DNA of 34,693 nucleotides from Synergistaceae bacterium. GTDB lineage: Bacteria; Synergistota; Synergistia; Synergistales; Aminobacteriaceae. This document shows, piece after piece, positions 16,441-24,692 of this stretch (positions within the stretch are counted from its first letter, which is position 1; each line of letters starts with the position of its first letter). Below the pieces are notes generated by a model that had not been told where the DNA came from, did not search any database, and saw only the letters and a list, made by a program, of their open reading frames with translations. The stretch spans positions 1-34,693 of the forward strand of contig JAITGX010000097.1 of assembly GCA_031280275.1 (NCBI GenBank), written 5' to 3'. The position numbers were made by a program, and so were the translations under genes.

Positions 16441-16468
16441 ATTAAAATATTGCCGGCGATATTTTAAT
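16441..16468. repeat. Perfect 10-bp inverted repeat after minD
   Basis: ATTAAAATAT and ATATTTTAAT pair perfectly around TGCCGGCG. It lacks a T-tract, so it is not a classical terminator in either direction. It may be an mRNA hairpin or a protein-binding site. The surrounding 16386-16489 is AT-rich and I see nothing else in it. Confidence 0.6.
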
Positions 16469-16489
16469 GCGGAGTAATAGAGATGCTAA

Positions 16490-16631
16490 GGAAGCACTGA
16501 TTAATGGGGTTCTTAGGGGACCGAGGCCTCTCGGAGTCTGAGGCCCCTCGGGGTCCGAGACTCCTCGGGGTCCGAGACCCCTAAGCGGGATGTGGGGCTC
16601 AAGCCTCACAAGGGACTTAATCAGCGCTTCC
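16490..16631. repeat. MITE-like palindromic element, copy A (between minD and minE)
   Basis: The terminal repeats GGAAGCACTGATTAA and TTAATCAGCGCTTCC differ at one position. The interior is GC-rich, with the repeated block CCTCGGGGTCCGAGA and no coding potential. The left flank CTAA fits the YTAR target of IS5-group elements, whose ends also begin GGAAG. Copies B and C share the ends, and B shares part of the interior. A transposase-less IS5-type element is the best reading. Confidence 0.75.
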
Positions 16632-16723
16632 CTGCCTCTTTTTCGTTCAAAGTCCTGGGCTTCGCGCCCGTTTTTAACGAATAATATGGATGGGTGCCAA
16701 GCGCGGATAGGGAGCCGATTGGA

Positions 16724-17089
16724 ATGGAGTTCTTGCGAAAATGGTTTGGGAGCATGGCTTCCTCGGCGAAGGAAGCGAGGAAGCGCCTCGGGTTCGCGCT
16801 CATTTACGATCGCACCGATATTGCGCCGTATCTGCTGGAAAATTTAAGACTGGACATGATCACCGTCCTGAAAAAATACATGGATATCGATGAATCAAAA
16901 ATAGAAATGAGCCTTGACCATAACATTGGCGGCGATGAATACGCCGTTGCCCTGGTCACTAACGTTCCCGTCCTGCGGATCAAGCGGATGATCATGGAGG
17001 AGGGGGCGATGGACGGCAGCGTGCAGCGGATACTTCCGCGTCCCAAACCCCCTCGAGATGGTTACGGCAAGAATAAGCACCACAGGTAA
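16724..17089 (+). CDS. minE: Topological specificity factor MinE
   Basis: MinE stimulates MinD ATPase and drives the Min pattern. The 121-residue product has the N-terminal region with ASSAKEARKRLGFALIYDR (anti-MinCD segment), followed by MITVLKKYMDID and a C-terminal dimerisation domain (DEYAVALVTNVPVLRI). It is longer than the ~88 residues of the E. coli protein because of a basic tail (PRPKPPRDGYGKNKHHR). The ATG at 16724 has GGGAG upstream; the track's 16694 start would add ten unconserved residues. It lies 3 nt from rodA. Confidence 0.9.
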   Translation: MEFLRKWFGSMASSAKEARKRLGFALIYDRTDIAPYLLENLRLDMITVLKKYMDIDESKIEMSLDHNIGGDEYAVALVTNVPVLRIKRMIMEEGAMDGSVQRILPRPKPPRDGYGKNKHHR

Positions 17090-17092
17090 GCG

Positions 17093-18223
17093 ATGGACGA
17101 GCCCCGCCTTTTCACTTTCAAAGAGAATTTGACCTCCCTAGACAAGCCCCTTTCCGGCAGCGCAGCTCTGCTGGTGCTATGCGGAGTTGCCTGCATTTAC
17201 AGCGCCGGCGGCGGACGCGGCGATGGTTACGCGCTTCGGCAGCTCGGCTGGAGCGCCGTTTCCTGCCTGCTCTACGCCGCCGTGGCGGCGGCAGGCTACC
17301 GCCGCTTCATGAGTCTGGCCTATCCCATCTACGGGCTGACGCTTCTCGTCTTGGCCCTGACGGTGGTGGCCGCGCCGGAGGTGAAGGGGGCTCAGCGCGC
17401 TATTTCTTTGGGGTTCATTCGTATCCAGCCCTCCGAGTTTGGCAAGATTGCCCTGATTCTCGTCCTCTCCAAGTTTCTGAGCCGTTACCCTCCCTTTACC
17501 CTGAAAACCTTCGCGGCTGGCCTGCTCGTGGGGCTTCCGTCCCTGTTCTTAGTTCTCATCCAACCGGACGCGGGCAGCGCGCTGGTCTACGCCGTCATCA
17601 TCTTCGCGGCGCTTTTCGTCGCGGGCACGCCCTTCAAATATTTGTTTTCCATCGCCGGCCTGGGGGCAGCCATGCTTCCCTTCGCCTGGATATTCCTCAA
17701 AGATTACCAGAAAATGAGGCTGTTGGTCTTCCTGGATCCAACGCGGGACCCCTTGGGCGCGGGGTACAACGTCATTCAGTCGCGGATCGCCGTGGGGTCC
17801 GGAGGCGTGTGGGGCAAGGGGTTCTTCCAGGGCTTGCAGAGCAAGCTGCGTTTCCTGCCGGAGCCTCACACGGATTTCATCTTCAGCGTGTACGCGGAGG
17901 AGTTCGGCTTTTGGTGCTCCGTGGGGCTTCTGTGCGTTTTCGCCCTGATCTTCACGCGCATCGTGACGGCGGGGATGAAAAACCGCGACATTCAGGGAAA
18001 GTTCATCACCGCAGGAACGGCAGCCTGGATATGGTTCCAGATGTTCGAGAGCATCGGCATGAGCATGGGGCTCATGCCAGTCACGGGAATTCCCCTGCCC
18101 TTTTTGAGCTACGGAGGCAGTTCCCTGCTGTCCCTCTCCATCGCCCTGGGACTGGTGGCCAGCGTCCGCGCCGGGGCTGCCAAGCGCATCAGCGGAAAGA
18201 TATTCAGCGCCGGCGGATTTTAG
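17093..18223 (+). CDS. rodA: SEDS peptidoglycan polymerase RodA
   Basis: RodA polymerises glycan strands in the elongasome with PBP2. The 376-residue protein has about ten membrane spans. SEDS marks include IRIQPSEFGKIALIL, LIQPDAGSALVY (catalytic-region Asp), FLPEPHTDFIFSVYAEEFGF and PVTGIPLPFLSYGGSS. FtsW is the alternative, but linkage to mreBCD-mrdA and length favour RodA. It ends 25 nt from the convergent sbcC with no visible terminator between them. Confidence 0.92.
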   Translation: MDEPRLFTFKENLTSLDKPLSGSAALLVLCGVACIYSAGGGRGDGYALRQLGWSAVSCLLYAAVAAAGYRRFMSLAYPIYGLTLLVLALTVVAAPEVKGAQRAISLGFIRIQPSEFGKIALILVLSKFLSRYPPFTLKTFAAGLLVGLPSLFLVLIQPDAGSALVYAVIIFAALFVAGTPFKYLFSIAGLGAAMLPFAWIFLKDYQKMRLLVFLDPTRDPLGAGYNVIQSRIAVGSGGVWGKGFFQGLQSKLRFLPEPHTDFIFSVYAEEFGFWCSVGLLCVFALIFTRIVTAGMKNRDIQGKFITAGTAAWIWFQMFESIGMSMGLMPVTGIPLPFLSYGGSSLLSLSIALGLVASVRAGAAKRISGKIFSAGGF

Positions 18224-18248
18224 AATGTTTCCTCTGCGGGGACGCCCC

Positions 18249-21200
18249 CTAATCCGAAAGGCGGATGCAGCCCGGCGCTTGAATGATACTGCGGCCGTTC
18301 CCCTGAGGAATGACCTCGATCTGGGCGGCAATGCGCTCCTTCAGTGCGTCCACGTGGGAGATGATGCCGATCAGCTTGCCCTCCCGCCTCAGACTGGTGA
18401 GGGTGGAAAGTGCCATGTCCAGGGCCTCCTCGTCAAGGGTGCCGAAGCCCTCGTCCAGAAAAAGGGAGTCCACCCGAACCTTCCGGCTGGCCATCTGCGA
18501 AAGCCCTAGAGCCAAGGCCAGGCTGACGATGAAACTTTCTCCGCCCGACAGGTTTTTGGCCGACCGTACCTCTCCCGCCTGATAGTTATCGATGACCTTC
18601 AGCTCCAAGGAAAGGTCGCCGTCCCGCGTCAGCATGTAGCGGTCCGTCATTTTCCGCAGTTGGTGGTTCGCGTGGCGGAGCACCATTTCGAAGGTCAACC
18701 CCTGTGCGAAGTTGCGGTACTTCTGTCCGTCAGCGGAGCCGATCAGGTCGTGGAGCCTCTCCCATCGCTGGCTCTCCTGTCTTTGCCTTTTCAGGACGGC
18801 CGCGCGCTCCCCGCGCTTTTGGGAAAGCTCCTCTTCGCCTTCCAGCCGCGAGCGAAGGGCTCCTACCTCTTGCTGCAGCTCTCTCTGAGCCGATGCTGCC
18901 TGCGCCGCCCGGTCCCGAATGTCATCCAGCGTGCTGTCCGTTAATTGGCGGCGTCTCTGTTCTTCAAGGGCGAACTTCCGGTCTAGCCGCCGCGTGTCCA
19001 GCTCCGTCCGCTCCGAGTCCAGCGCCTGGGCCCGTTCCTGAAGCACTTTACGCTCCACCTCGGACAGGCAGGCCGCCAAATAGGCGTCCTCGCCGATGAA
19101 GCCGTTCTCGGCAAGCTGTCTTTTAAAAGCGACCTCCGTTTTTTGCAGTCTATCGGAGCGGATGTGAATGGCCTTCCCCAGCTCCTCTATGCGGGAGTGC
19201 ATGTTCAAGGCTTCCTGAAGCGCGGCCTCCCGTGCGGCACGTTTGGCCTCCACCTGTTCGAGAGCGGCGTTCACCAGCTCCGTCTGGGCCGCTTCCTCCA
19301 CCTCCGGCGCTTTTTCCCCGAAAAGGCTGACCCGCTGCTGCCGAATCGCGTCCTTCTCCGCCTTCAGCGCCTTTGCGACCTGCTGCTTTTCTTTCAGCGC
19401 GAGGCTCAAACTCTGCAAGCTGTCCTGCCCGTGCTGCAAATCCCGCTCCCAAACGGAAAGCCGCTTTTCCAGATCCAAACTAAGCCGGTGCTGCTCCTGC
19501 CATCGTTTCATCCGCGTTTCCAGCGCCGTGAGCACCTGCTCCGGCCTTTCGTCAGGAAGGTTCCTGTACCCGTAGGGTGACACCTGACGAGCCAGGCCGA
19601 GGCGGATGTTTCTATGCTCCTCCTCGCAAATTCGGGTCTCTTGAACCAGGCGGTTCCACTCGCGCGCCGCGGCCTCTTTAGCAAACTCCGCCTCCTGCTG
19701 GGAGCGCGTCAGGTGATCGCGTTCCTCCCTCATCTGCTCCAGGCCGTCCTGTATTACGCGCAGGTTCTGATCTATTTTCTCCGCCCGTTCGACGGCGAGC
19801 CGCGTTCTCTGCAAAACCTCCTCTGTTTTTTTGCGTTCCCACTCAATGGCTGTCAGGGGGTCGGCGTCCATGGGCAAGACCATCTGCAAGGCGGACAGTC
19901 CCTCGGCAAGCTGATCCTCCTCTGCCTTCAGGCGAATTTGAAGCCGGCTGTCCTCTTCTTCTAACTGGCGAAGCTCCTGGCCGAGCCGCGCGTTCTCCAC
20001 CCGCTGGGTGGAAAGCGCCTCATTCCGCAAGCTCAGTTCCCTCCGGGCCCGTTCCAGGGCCGACTGGGTCTCGTCCCCGTCGGGAAGGGCCCCCGATGCG
20101 TAGGGATGCTCAATCGAGCCGCACAGGGGACAAGGCTGGCCCTCACGGAGACCGCCGCGGGCTTCTTCCAGGTCTCTGATCCGCCGGATCAAGTCCGTCT
20201 GCGTTTCCAGGAGGCGGACTTCCCTCTCCGCCTCCCGCACCCGGACCTCTTGCTCCTGAATCCACCATAATCCCTCGCGTCGGGCGACGTCCAGCGCCTC
20301 GCAGCGCGCTTTCAGCTCACCTCGCTCAGCGGCGGTTTGGGTGCGGCGTCCTAGAACCTCCGCGATCCGCTCCTGCCGCGCCACGCGTCCGGCCAGGTCC
20401 GTCAAGGACCCGCGCCACTCCGCCAGCGGGCGGTGAGCCAGCAGCTCCACCAACCCAGCCTGCTCCTTTCGCAGGACGTTTTCCGTGGAGGCGCACTTCA
20501 TCTTCACGGTATCCAGCAGGACGTTCTGCCCGTTCAGGAGGTTCTGAGTGTCTTGTTTCCGCTTCTCGGCCTCAACCCGCTCCCTCTCCAGCCGCCGCCG
20601 TTTCTCGGTGGAGAGGGTCAGGACGTCGAATCGCGTCCTCATTTCAGCGAACTGCTCGATGAGCCTTTCGTCCGCCGCGTTGTCCTGCAGGTACCTCCCG
20701 ACGTCCCTAAAGCGCACCTGCTCGGCCTCGAAGCGGAGGCGGTCCGCGTTCAGTTTGGCGCTCACTTCCTCCGCTGCCCGCGCCAGGTCGTCGGCGCTTT
20801 CTTGGATATCGCGGATCGGGGAGGCTTTCTCCCGCTGCTTCAGGTCCAGCTCCCGAACCGTGCGCAGAAGTTCCAAGAGCTTTTTCTGCTCCATCTGCCG
20901 CTCGGCCAGGACGGAGCGCGCCATTTGCAAGGCGTCCTCCGCGCGTCGGACGTTGGCCTCCAGTTCCGGCGTCTTCGCCTGGCACTCGAAAAGCGCCTTT
21001 TTCTCAGTCTCCTGTTCCCTCCGCAGCGCCAACAGGGCGGCGTGGGTGCTGCCAAACTCCAAGGCTGTCTGGGCCCGCTCCAGCCGCCTGCGCTCCATCT
21101 CGAAGCCCTCCCGCCGCCTGCTTAGGTCTCGATCCCGGTCCTCGAGAGCGTCCAGCTCCTTTTGAAGCACCGCCATACCCTCTAGCCATTCGAGTTCCGC

Positions 21201-21944
21201 GCCGCACCGCTTCAAGTCTCGCTCCGCTTGAGACGCCTCCTTTTCCTTGGCGGCCAGTTCCAAGCGCAGGGCTTCTACATCCTCCGGTTCCAGGTTCTTC
21301 AAGTTCCCCACCTCGGCTTCGAGGACGATCAGGGCGCTGCGCTCGGTGTTGCGGATTTCGTGAGCGCGCATGGAGAGCTGACTGTAAATTTCTGTTCCCG
21401 TGATCTGCTCCAAGATCGGGGAACGCTCGCCGGGAGGGCTTTGCAAGAAAGCGGCGAAACCGCCCTGAGCCAGGAGAATGGAGCGAACGAACTGATCGTA
21501 GGAGAGCCCCGTGACCTCCTTGATTTTTTCGGCCACGTGACGCTGGCGGGTTTCCAGCACCCTCCCCAACCCTATGTCCGCGATTTCGTGCCGGATCTGC
21601 TGCAGGGCGCCGTCCAGGAACTTGCGGGCCCGATGCTGCTCCCAGAAGGCGGCGTACTGCTTGACGCCTCCGCTCCCAGCGCTGGCTTCGAAAACGAGTT
21701 CAGCAAAGCATTCTCCCGTGTGGCGAGACATGACCTCGTTCTCGCTCTGAGTGACGTCTTTCAGGCGCGGCGTGCGCCCATAGAGCGCCAGGCATATGGC
21801 GTCCAGAACGGTGGTCTTCCCCGCGCCGGTGGGGCCTGTGATGGCAAAAATCCCGTCGGAGGAGTAGGCGGGGTGCGTGAAGTCGATTTTCCACTCTCCT
21901 AGGATGGAGTTCAAATTTTTGAAGCGAACGCTGAGTACACGCAT
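18249..21944 (-). CDS. sbcC: DNA double-strand-end nuclease subunit SbcC (Rad50-like)
   Basis: SbcC is the SMC-like ATPase of the SbcCD nuclease that opens hairpins and trims blocked DNA ends. The 1231-residue protein has N-terminal Walker A (TGPTGAGKTTVLDAICLALY, ~residue 38), long coiled-coil arms, a central zinc hook (GQPCPLCGSIEHP, ~605), and a C-terminal signature (LSGGESFIVSLALALG) plus Walker B (SLFLDEGFGTLDEE). Every element needed for activity is present. It lies 24 nt downstream of sbcD and reads convergently towards rodA. The many plus-strand frames listed over it are shadows. Confidence 0.95.
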   Translation of the reverse strand: MRVLSVRFKNLNSILGEWKIDFTHPAYSSDGIFAITGPTGAGKTTVLDAICLALYGRTPRLKDVTQSENEVMSRHTGECFAELVFEASAGSGGVKQYAAFWEQHRARKFLDGALQQIRHEIADIGLGRVLETRQRHVAEKIKEVTGLSYDQFVRSILLAQGGFAAFLQSPPGERSPILEQITGTEIYSQLSMRAHEIRNTERSALIVLEAEVGNLKNLEPEDVEALRLELAAKEKEASQAERDLKRCGAELEWLEGMAVLQKELDALEDRDRDLSRRREGFEMERRRLERAQTALEFGSTHAALLALRREQETEKKALFECQAKTPELEANVRRAEDALQMARSVLAERQMEQKKLLELLRTVRELDLKQREKASPIRDIQESADDLARAAEEVSAKLNADRLRFEAEQVRFRDVGRYLQDNAADERLIEQFAEMRTRFDVLTLSTEKRRRLERERVEAEKRKQDTQNLLNGQNVLLDTVKMKCASTENVLRKEQAGLVELLAHRPLAEWRGSLTDLAGRVARQERIAEVLGRRTQTAAERGELKARCEALDVARREGLWWIQEQEVRVREAEREVRLLETQTDLIRRIRDLEEARGGLREGQPCPLCGSIEHPYASGALPDGDETQSALERARRELSLRNEALSTQRVENARLGQELRQLEEEDSRLQIRLKAEEDQLAEGLSALQMVLPMDADPLTAIEWERKKTEEVLQRTRLAVERAEKIDQNLRVIQDGLEQMREERDHLTRSQQEAEFAKEAAAREWNRLVQETRICEEEHRNIRLGLARQVSPYGYRNLPDERPEQVLTALETRMKRWQEQHRLSLDLEKRLSVWERDLQHGQDSLQSLSLALKEKQQVAKALKAEKDAIRQQRVSLFGEKAPEVEEAAQTELVNAALEQVEAKRAAREAALQEALNMHSRIEELGKAIHIRSDRLQKTEVAFKRQLAENGFIGEDAYLAACLSEVERKVLQERAQALDSERTELDTRRLDRKFALEEQRRRQLTDSTLDDIRDRAAQAASAQRELQQEVGALRSRLEGEEELSQKRGERAAVLKRQRQESQRWERLHDLIGSADGQKYRNFAQGLTFEMVLRHANHQLRKMTDRYMLTRDGDLSLELKVIDNYQAGEVRSAKNLSGGESFIVSLALALGLSQMASRKVRVDSLFLDEGFGTLDEEALDMALSTLTSLRREGKLIGIISHVDALKERIAAQIEVIPQGNGRSIIQAPGCIRLSD

Positions 21945-21968
21945 GTTATCCTCTCTCCTGCCAAAGAC

Positions 21969-23201
21969 TCACTGGAGTTCCGCCCGGAGCGTTTCAAGTA
22001 CCTCCATGTAGGCCGCGAAAAGGGCGGAACGCTCTTTTTCGGGCACTTTTCTCGCCTCCAGACAGCGGGAAAAAACGTCCGACACGTCCAGCTCGGCGAG
22101 TTCTTCGCGCTCGTCCCACAAGCCCGGAGCGCTGCTGGAATTTCTCGTCACCCGGACCCGAAGCACCTCCAGCTCCGACCCTTCGGTGAGGGCGGCGATG
22201 CGCCGGCGCAGGTCGGGAGCAGGCGCGTTCCCCTCGCAGACGACCTCCACCCAGATGCCGCCCCCGCGCGCTCGAAGCTCCCCCAGGCGAACCTCCAGGG
22301 CGTTTATGTCCCCCACGATACGCTCCATTTCCTGGAACACGGGTACGGGAAGCTTCCTTACCCGCGCGGGGGGTTTCCCGCCGTCGAGTTCCACCAGAAG
22401 GACGCTCTTGTCCCGTCTCTCCCCAGGGTTCATGGGCAGGGGCGCGCCGCTGTAGCGCGCGGTGTCGGCGTCTCCCACCCTCTGGGACGAGTGGAGGTGT
22501 CCCAGAGCCAGGTAGTCGAAGCAGGTGGGGAAACGCCTTAGGTTCACCCGTACCAGCGATCCAACATAGAGTTCACGGACGCCGTCTTCCTCTGTCGTCT
22601 GTCCGCCAACGGCAAAAAGGTGCCCCGTGGCCACGATGGGAATATATTGTCCCTCCGCGGCCAACGCCGCGCGCTTCTCCTCCGCCAGGCGGCCAAGTTC
22701 CTTGTAGTGGCGCTCAATCCCCAGGGCTAACTTGCGGTCTTTATCTTCCGCGCTCTCGCCCGCCTCAAAAGAGCGGACGTCTTTGTCTCGCAGGTAGGGC
22801 ACAGCACAGATCAAAAGCTCCGGGGTCCCGTCCGGACCGTCAAGCGTCAGAAGTTCGTCCTCGGCGTTTTCTGTGATCGTCCCCACCACGTGCACGTTCA
22901 AGGAGCGAAGAAGCTCCTTGGGAGCGTTCAAAAAGGAAGGGGAGTCGTGGTTGCCGCCCACGACCACCACGTGACGGCATCCGGACGCAGCCGCGCGGTA
23001 AAGAAAACGGTAATAAAGCTCCTGGGCGCGGATACCTGGCGTGGGGCCATCGAACACGTCCCCGGCCACCAGCAGGACGTCGGCACCGTGCTCCCGCAGC
23101 GCCGCCAGGAGCCAGTCGAGAAATCCCTCAAACTCCCGTGTGCGCTTTTTTCCACAGAGGGTCCGTCCCAAGTGCCAGTCGGATGTGTGCAGAATTTTCA
23201 T
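21969..23201 (-). CDS. sbcD: DNA double-strand-end nuclease subunit SbcD (Mre11-like)
   Basis: SbcD is the calcineurin-like metallophosphoesterase partner of SbcC. Metal-binding motifs are in order: HTSDWHLG (residue ~5), AGDVFDG (~46), GGNHDSPS (~83), ATGHLF (~191) and LGHLHSSQ (~232). Its 410 residues and C-terminal SbcC-binding region fit the family. The ATG at 23201 follows GAGGGAG. The upstream region is a decayed transposase that also contains the likely -10 box. Confidence 0.95.
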   Translation of the reverse strand: MKILHTSDWHLGRTLCGKKRTREFEGFLDWLLAALREHGADVLLVAGDVFDGPTPGIRAQELYYRFLYRAAASGCRHVVVVGGNHDSPSFLNAPKELLRSLNVHVVGTITENAEDELLTLDGPDGTPELLICAVPYLRDKDVRSFEAGESAEDKDRKLALGIERHYKELGRLAEEKRAALAAEGQYIPIVATGHLFAVGGQTTEEDGVRELYVGSLVRVNLRRFPTCFDYLALGHLHSSQRVGDADTARYSGAPLPMNPGERRDKSVLLVELDGGKPPARVRKLPVPVFQEMERIVGDINALEVRLGELRARGGGIWVEVVCEGNAPAPDLRRRIAALTEGSELEVLRVRVTRNSSSAPGLWDEREELAELDVSDVFSRCLEARKVPEKERSALFAAYMEVLETLRAELQ

Positions 23202-23226
23202 AGCTCACTCCCTCATAAAAATTTTT

Positions 23227-23405
23227 TTAACATATTATAACCCCCATTTTGCAGAGCCTTGAGCTTACGAGTTTCCAATTTGGGAAATCGTGGGGCACAT
23301 TACGCCATGAACAAGCATTTTTTAACAAACAAAGTATGGCACAGAATACGTCATAAAGATCTGCTTCCCGCGGATGCGTCTTCTTTTTCAGGAAATACGC
23401 TCTAA
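23227..23405 (-). pseudogene. Decayed IS5-family transposase (N-terminal part)
   Basis: Reading the minus strand from 23394 gives FLKKKTHPREADLYDVFCAI and then a continuation with SWRNVPHDFPNWKLV, a clear IS5/IS1031-type transposase segment, before a stop at 23227. It starts abruptly after an IS-end-like TTAGAGCGT (23405-23397), so the terminus and codon ~24 are fused by an internal deletion that removed the start codon. No catalytic DDE region remains. It shares FLKKKT with the fragment at 1-83. This was not in the ORF track. Confidence 0.8.
23234..23239 (-). promoter_or_regulatory. Likely -10 box for sbcDC
   Basis: TATAAT on the minus strand stands 33 nt before the sbcD ATG, just past the recognisable transposase homology. 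A good -35 is not seen at 17-18 bases (TCAAGG is the nearest). If used, transcription of sbcDC starts from sequence brought by, or bordering, the IS relic. Confidence 0.4.
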
Positions 23406-23419
23406 CTTTAGCTATGTGT

Positions 23420-23430
23420 TATGATAATAT
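23420..23430 (+). promoter_or_regulatory. Possible -10 region for the aminotransferase
   Basis: TATGATAATAT lies 50-60 nt before the aminotransferase start in an AT-rich strip. The matching -35 is poor. This is the only promoter-like sequence I see for the plus-strand genes that follow. Confidence 0.3.
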
Positions 23431-23479
23431 AAAAAACTGAAAATCGGTAATCCATCACGCGAAAGGAAGTGCGTTTGTT

Positions 23480-24631
23480 TTGAAATTGGCGGAACGGTAT
23501 CAAAAAGCGCAGCCGTCTGGAATGGTCAAAATCTTCCAGGCAATCGAGAAGATGGACGAGGTGCTGAACCTCGGCATTGGTGAGCCCGACTTCGATACTG
23601 AGCACGACATCATCGACGTGGCGGCGCGAGCCGCGAAGGATGGGTTCACGCATTATCCCCCGCTTCAGGGGTTTCTCGACGTCCGAGAGGCGGTTTGCGC
23701 TTACTGGGAACGCCATCACGGCCTCAACTGCTCTCCTGAGGAGGTTCTGATGACCGTGGGGGGCATTCAGACCCCGAACCTGGCCATGCAGGCCCTGCTC
23801 AACCCCGGCGACGAAGTCATCCTGGTGGAGCCCTGTTTCACGCCTTATTTCACTCAGGTTCGGGACAGCGGCGGCGCGGCCGTCTCCGTCGGAACAACAG
23901 AGGAGAACGGCTTCGCCCCCACCATTGGTGATCTGGAAAGGGTCATCACACCCCGCACGAAAATCCTCCTGCTGAACTCCCCCTGCAACCCCACGGGGCG
24001 GGTCATCCCTCGCGGACAGTTGGAAGAAATCGCGGCCCTCGCCGCCAAGCACGACCTCTTTGTGCTCAGCGACGAAATATACGAGGCCTTGGTCTACAAA
24101 GGTAAACACACGGCGTTTCCCACGCTTCCCGGAATGAGGGAGCGGACGCTGATCATGGGGGGCATGTCCAAGAGCCACTGCATGACTGGCTGGCGGGTGG
24201 GCTACGCCATCGGCCCGGCGGAACTCATCCGCGTCATGACCATGATCGCCACCAGCAGAACCTACGGGCTGAACACCCTAGCGCAAAAGGCGACCTCCTA
24301 CGCTCTGACCAACCACGACGAAAAGCTGATCGAGCGCAAAAACATCTTCGCCGAGCGCATGGATTACGTCTCTGGCCGGCTGAATAAGATGAAAAACGTC
24401 ACCTGCGCTTTTGCCGAGGGGGCCTTCTACCTCTTCCCCAACGTCAAGGGCACGGGTCTCACCAGCGAGGCCTTCGTGTGGAAGCTGTTGGAGGAGTCCC
24501 ACGTGGCCGCGATCCCCGGCTCCGCCTTTGGACCTAGCGGCGAGGGGTATCTTAGAATCGCCTGTACTCAGTCGATGGAAATTCTGATTCAGGCCATGGA
24601 CCGCATGGAAACCTTCCTGAAAAACCTCTAA
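23480..24631 (+). CDS. PLP-dependent aminotransferase, class I/II
   Basis: The 383-residue fold-type I enzyme moves amino groups between amino acids and keto acids. It has LGIGEPDFDT near the start, NSPCNPTGRVI (substrate/PLP contact), SDEIYEALVY (PLP Asp-Tyr), and the lysine motif MSKSHCMTGWRVGYAIG (Lys near residue 231), followed by the conserved C-terminal Arg region (GYLRIACTQS). Aspartate or aromatic specificity cannot be told apart. The start is TTG with AAAGGAAG about 11 bases upstream. Cotranscription with the chaperone cassette is possible because no terminator separates them. Confidence 0.88.
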   Translation: MKLAERYQKAQPSGMVKIFQAIEKMDEVLNLGIGEPDFDTEHDIIDVAARAAKDGFTHYPPLQGFLDVREAVCAYWERHHGLNCSPEEVLMTVGGIQTPNLAMQALLNPGDEVILVEPCFTPYFTQVRDSGGAAVSVGTTEENGFAPTIGDLERVITPRTKILLLNSPCNPTGRVIPRGQLEEIAALAAKHDLFVLSDEIYEALVYKGKHTAFPTLPGMRERTLIMGGMSKSHCMTGWRVGYAIGPAELIRVMTMIATSRTYGLNTLAQKATSYALTNHDEKLIERKNIFAERMDYVSGRLNKMKNVTCAFAEGAFYLFPNVKGTGLTSEAFVWKLLEESHVAAIPGSAFGPSGEGYLRIACTQSMEILIQAMDRMETFLKNL

Positions 24632-24692
24632 CAGGCTTTTGGGACTCCGCCGAGGGGAAACCCAAGGGCAGGGTCCCAGTCAAGGGGACGTC

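Noticed and set aside
16521-16582. CRISPR-like array in the MITE interior
   Set aside because: The repeated CCTCGGGGTCCGAGA units are adjacent, imperfect and without spacers; no cas genes are present.
17179-18252. 357-residue plus-strand frame over rodA
   Set aside because: It is a GC-rich shadow in another frame; the rodA frame has clear SEDS motifs and membrane spans.
20433-21125. Plus-strand frames over sbcC, including a 230-residue one
   Set aside because: They are shadows of the coiled-coil coding strand with low-complexity composition.
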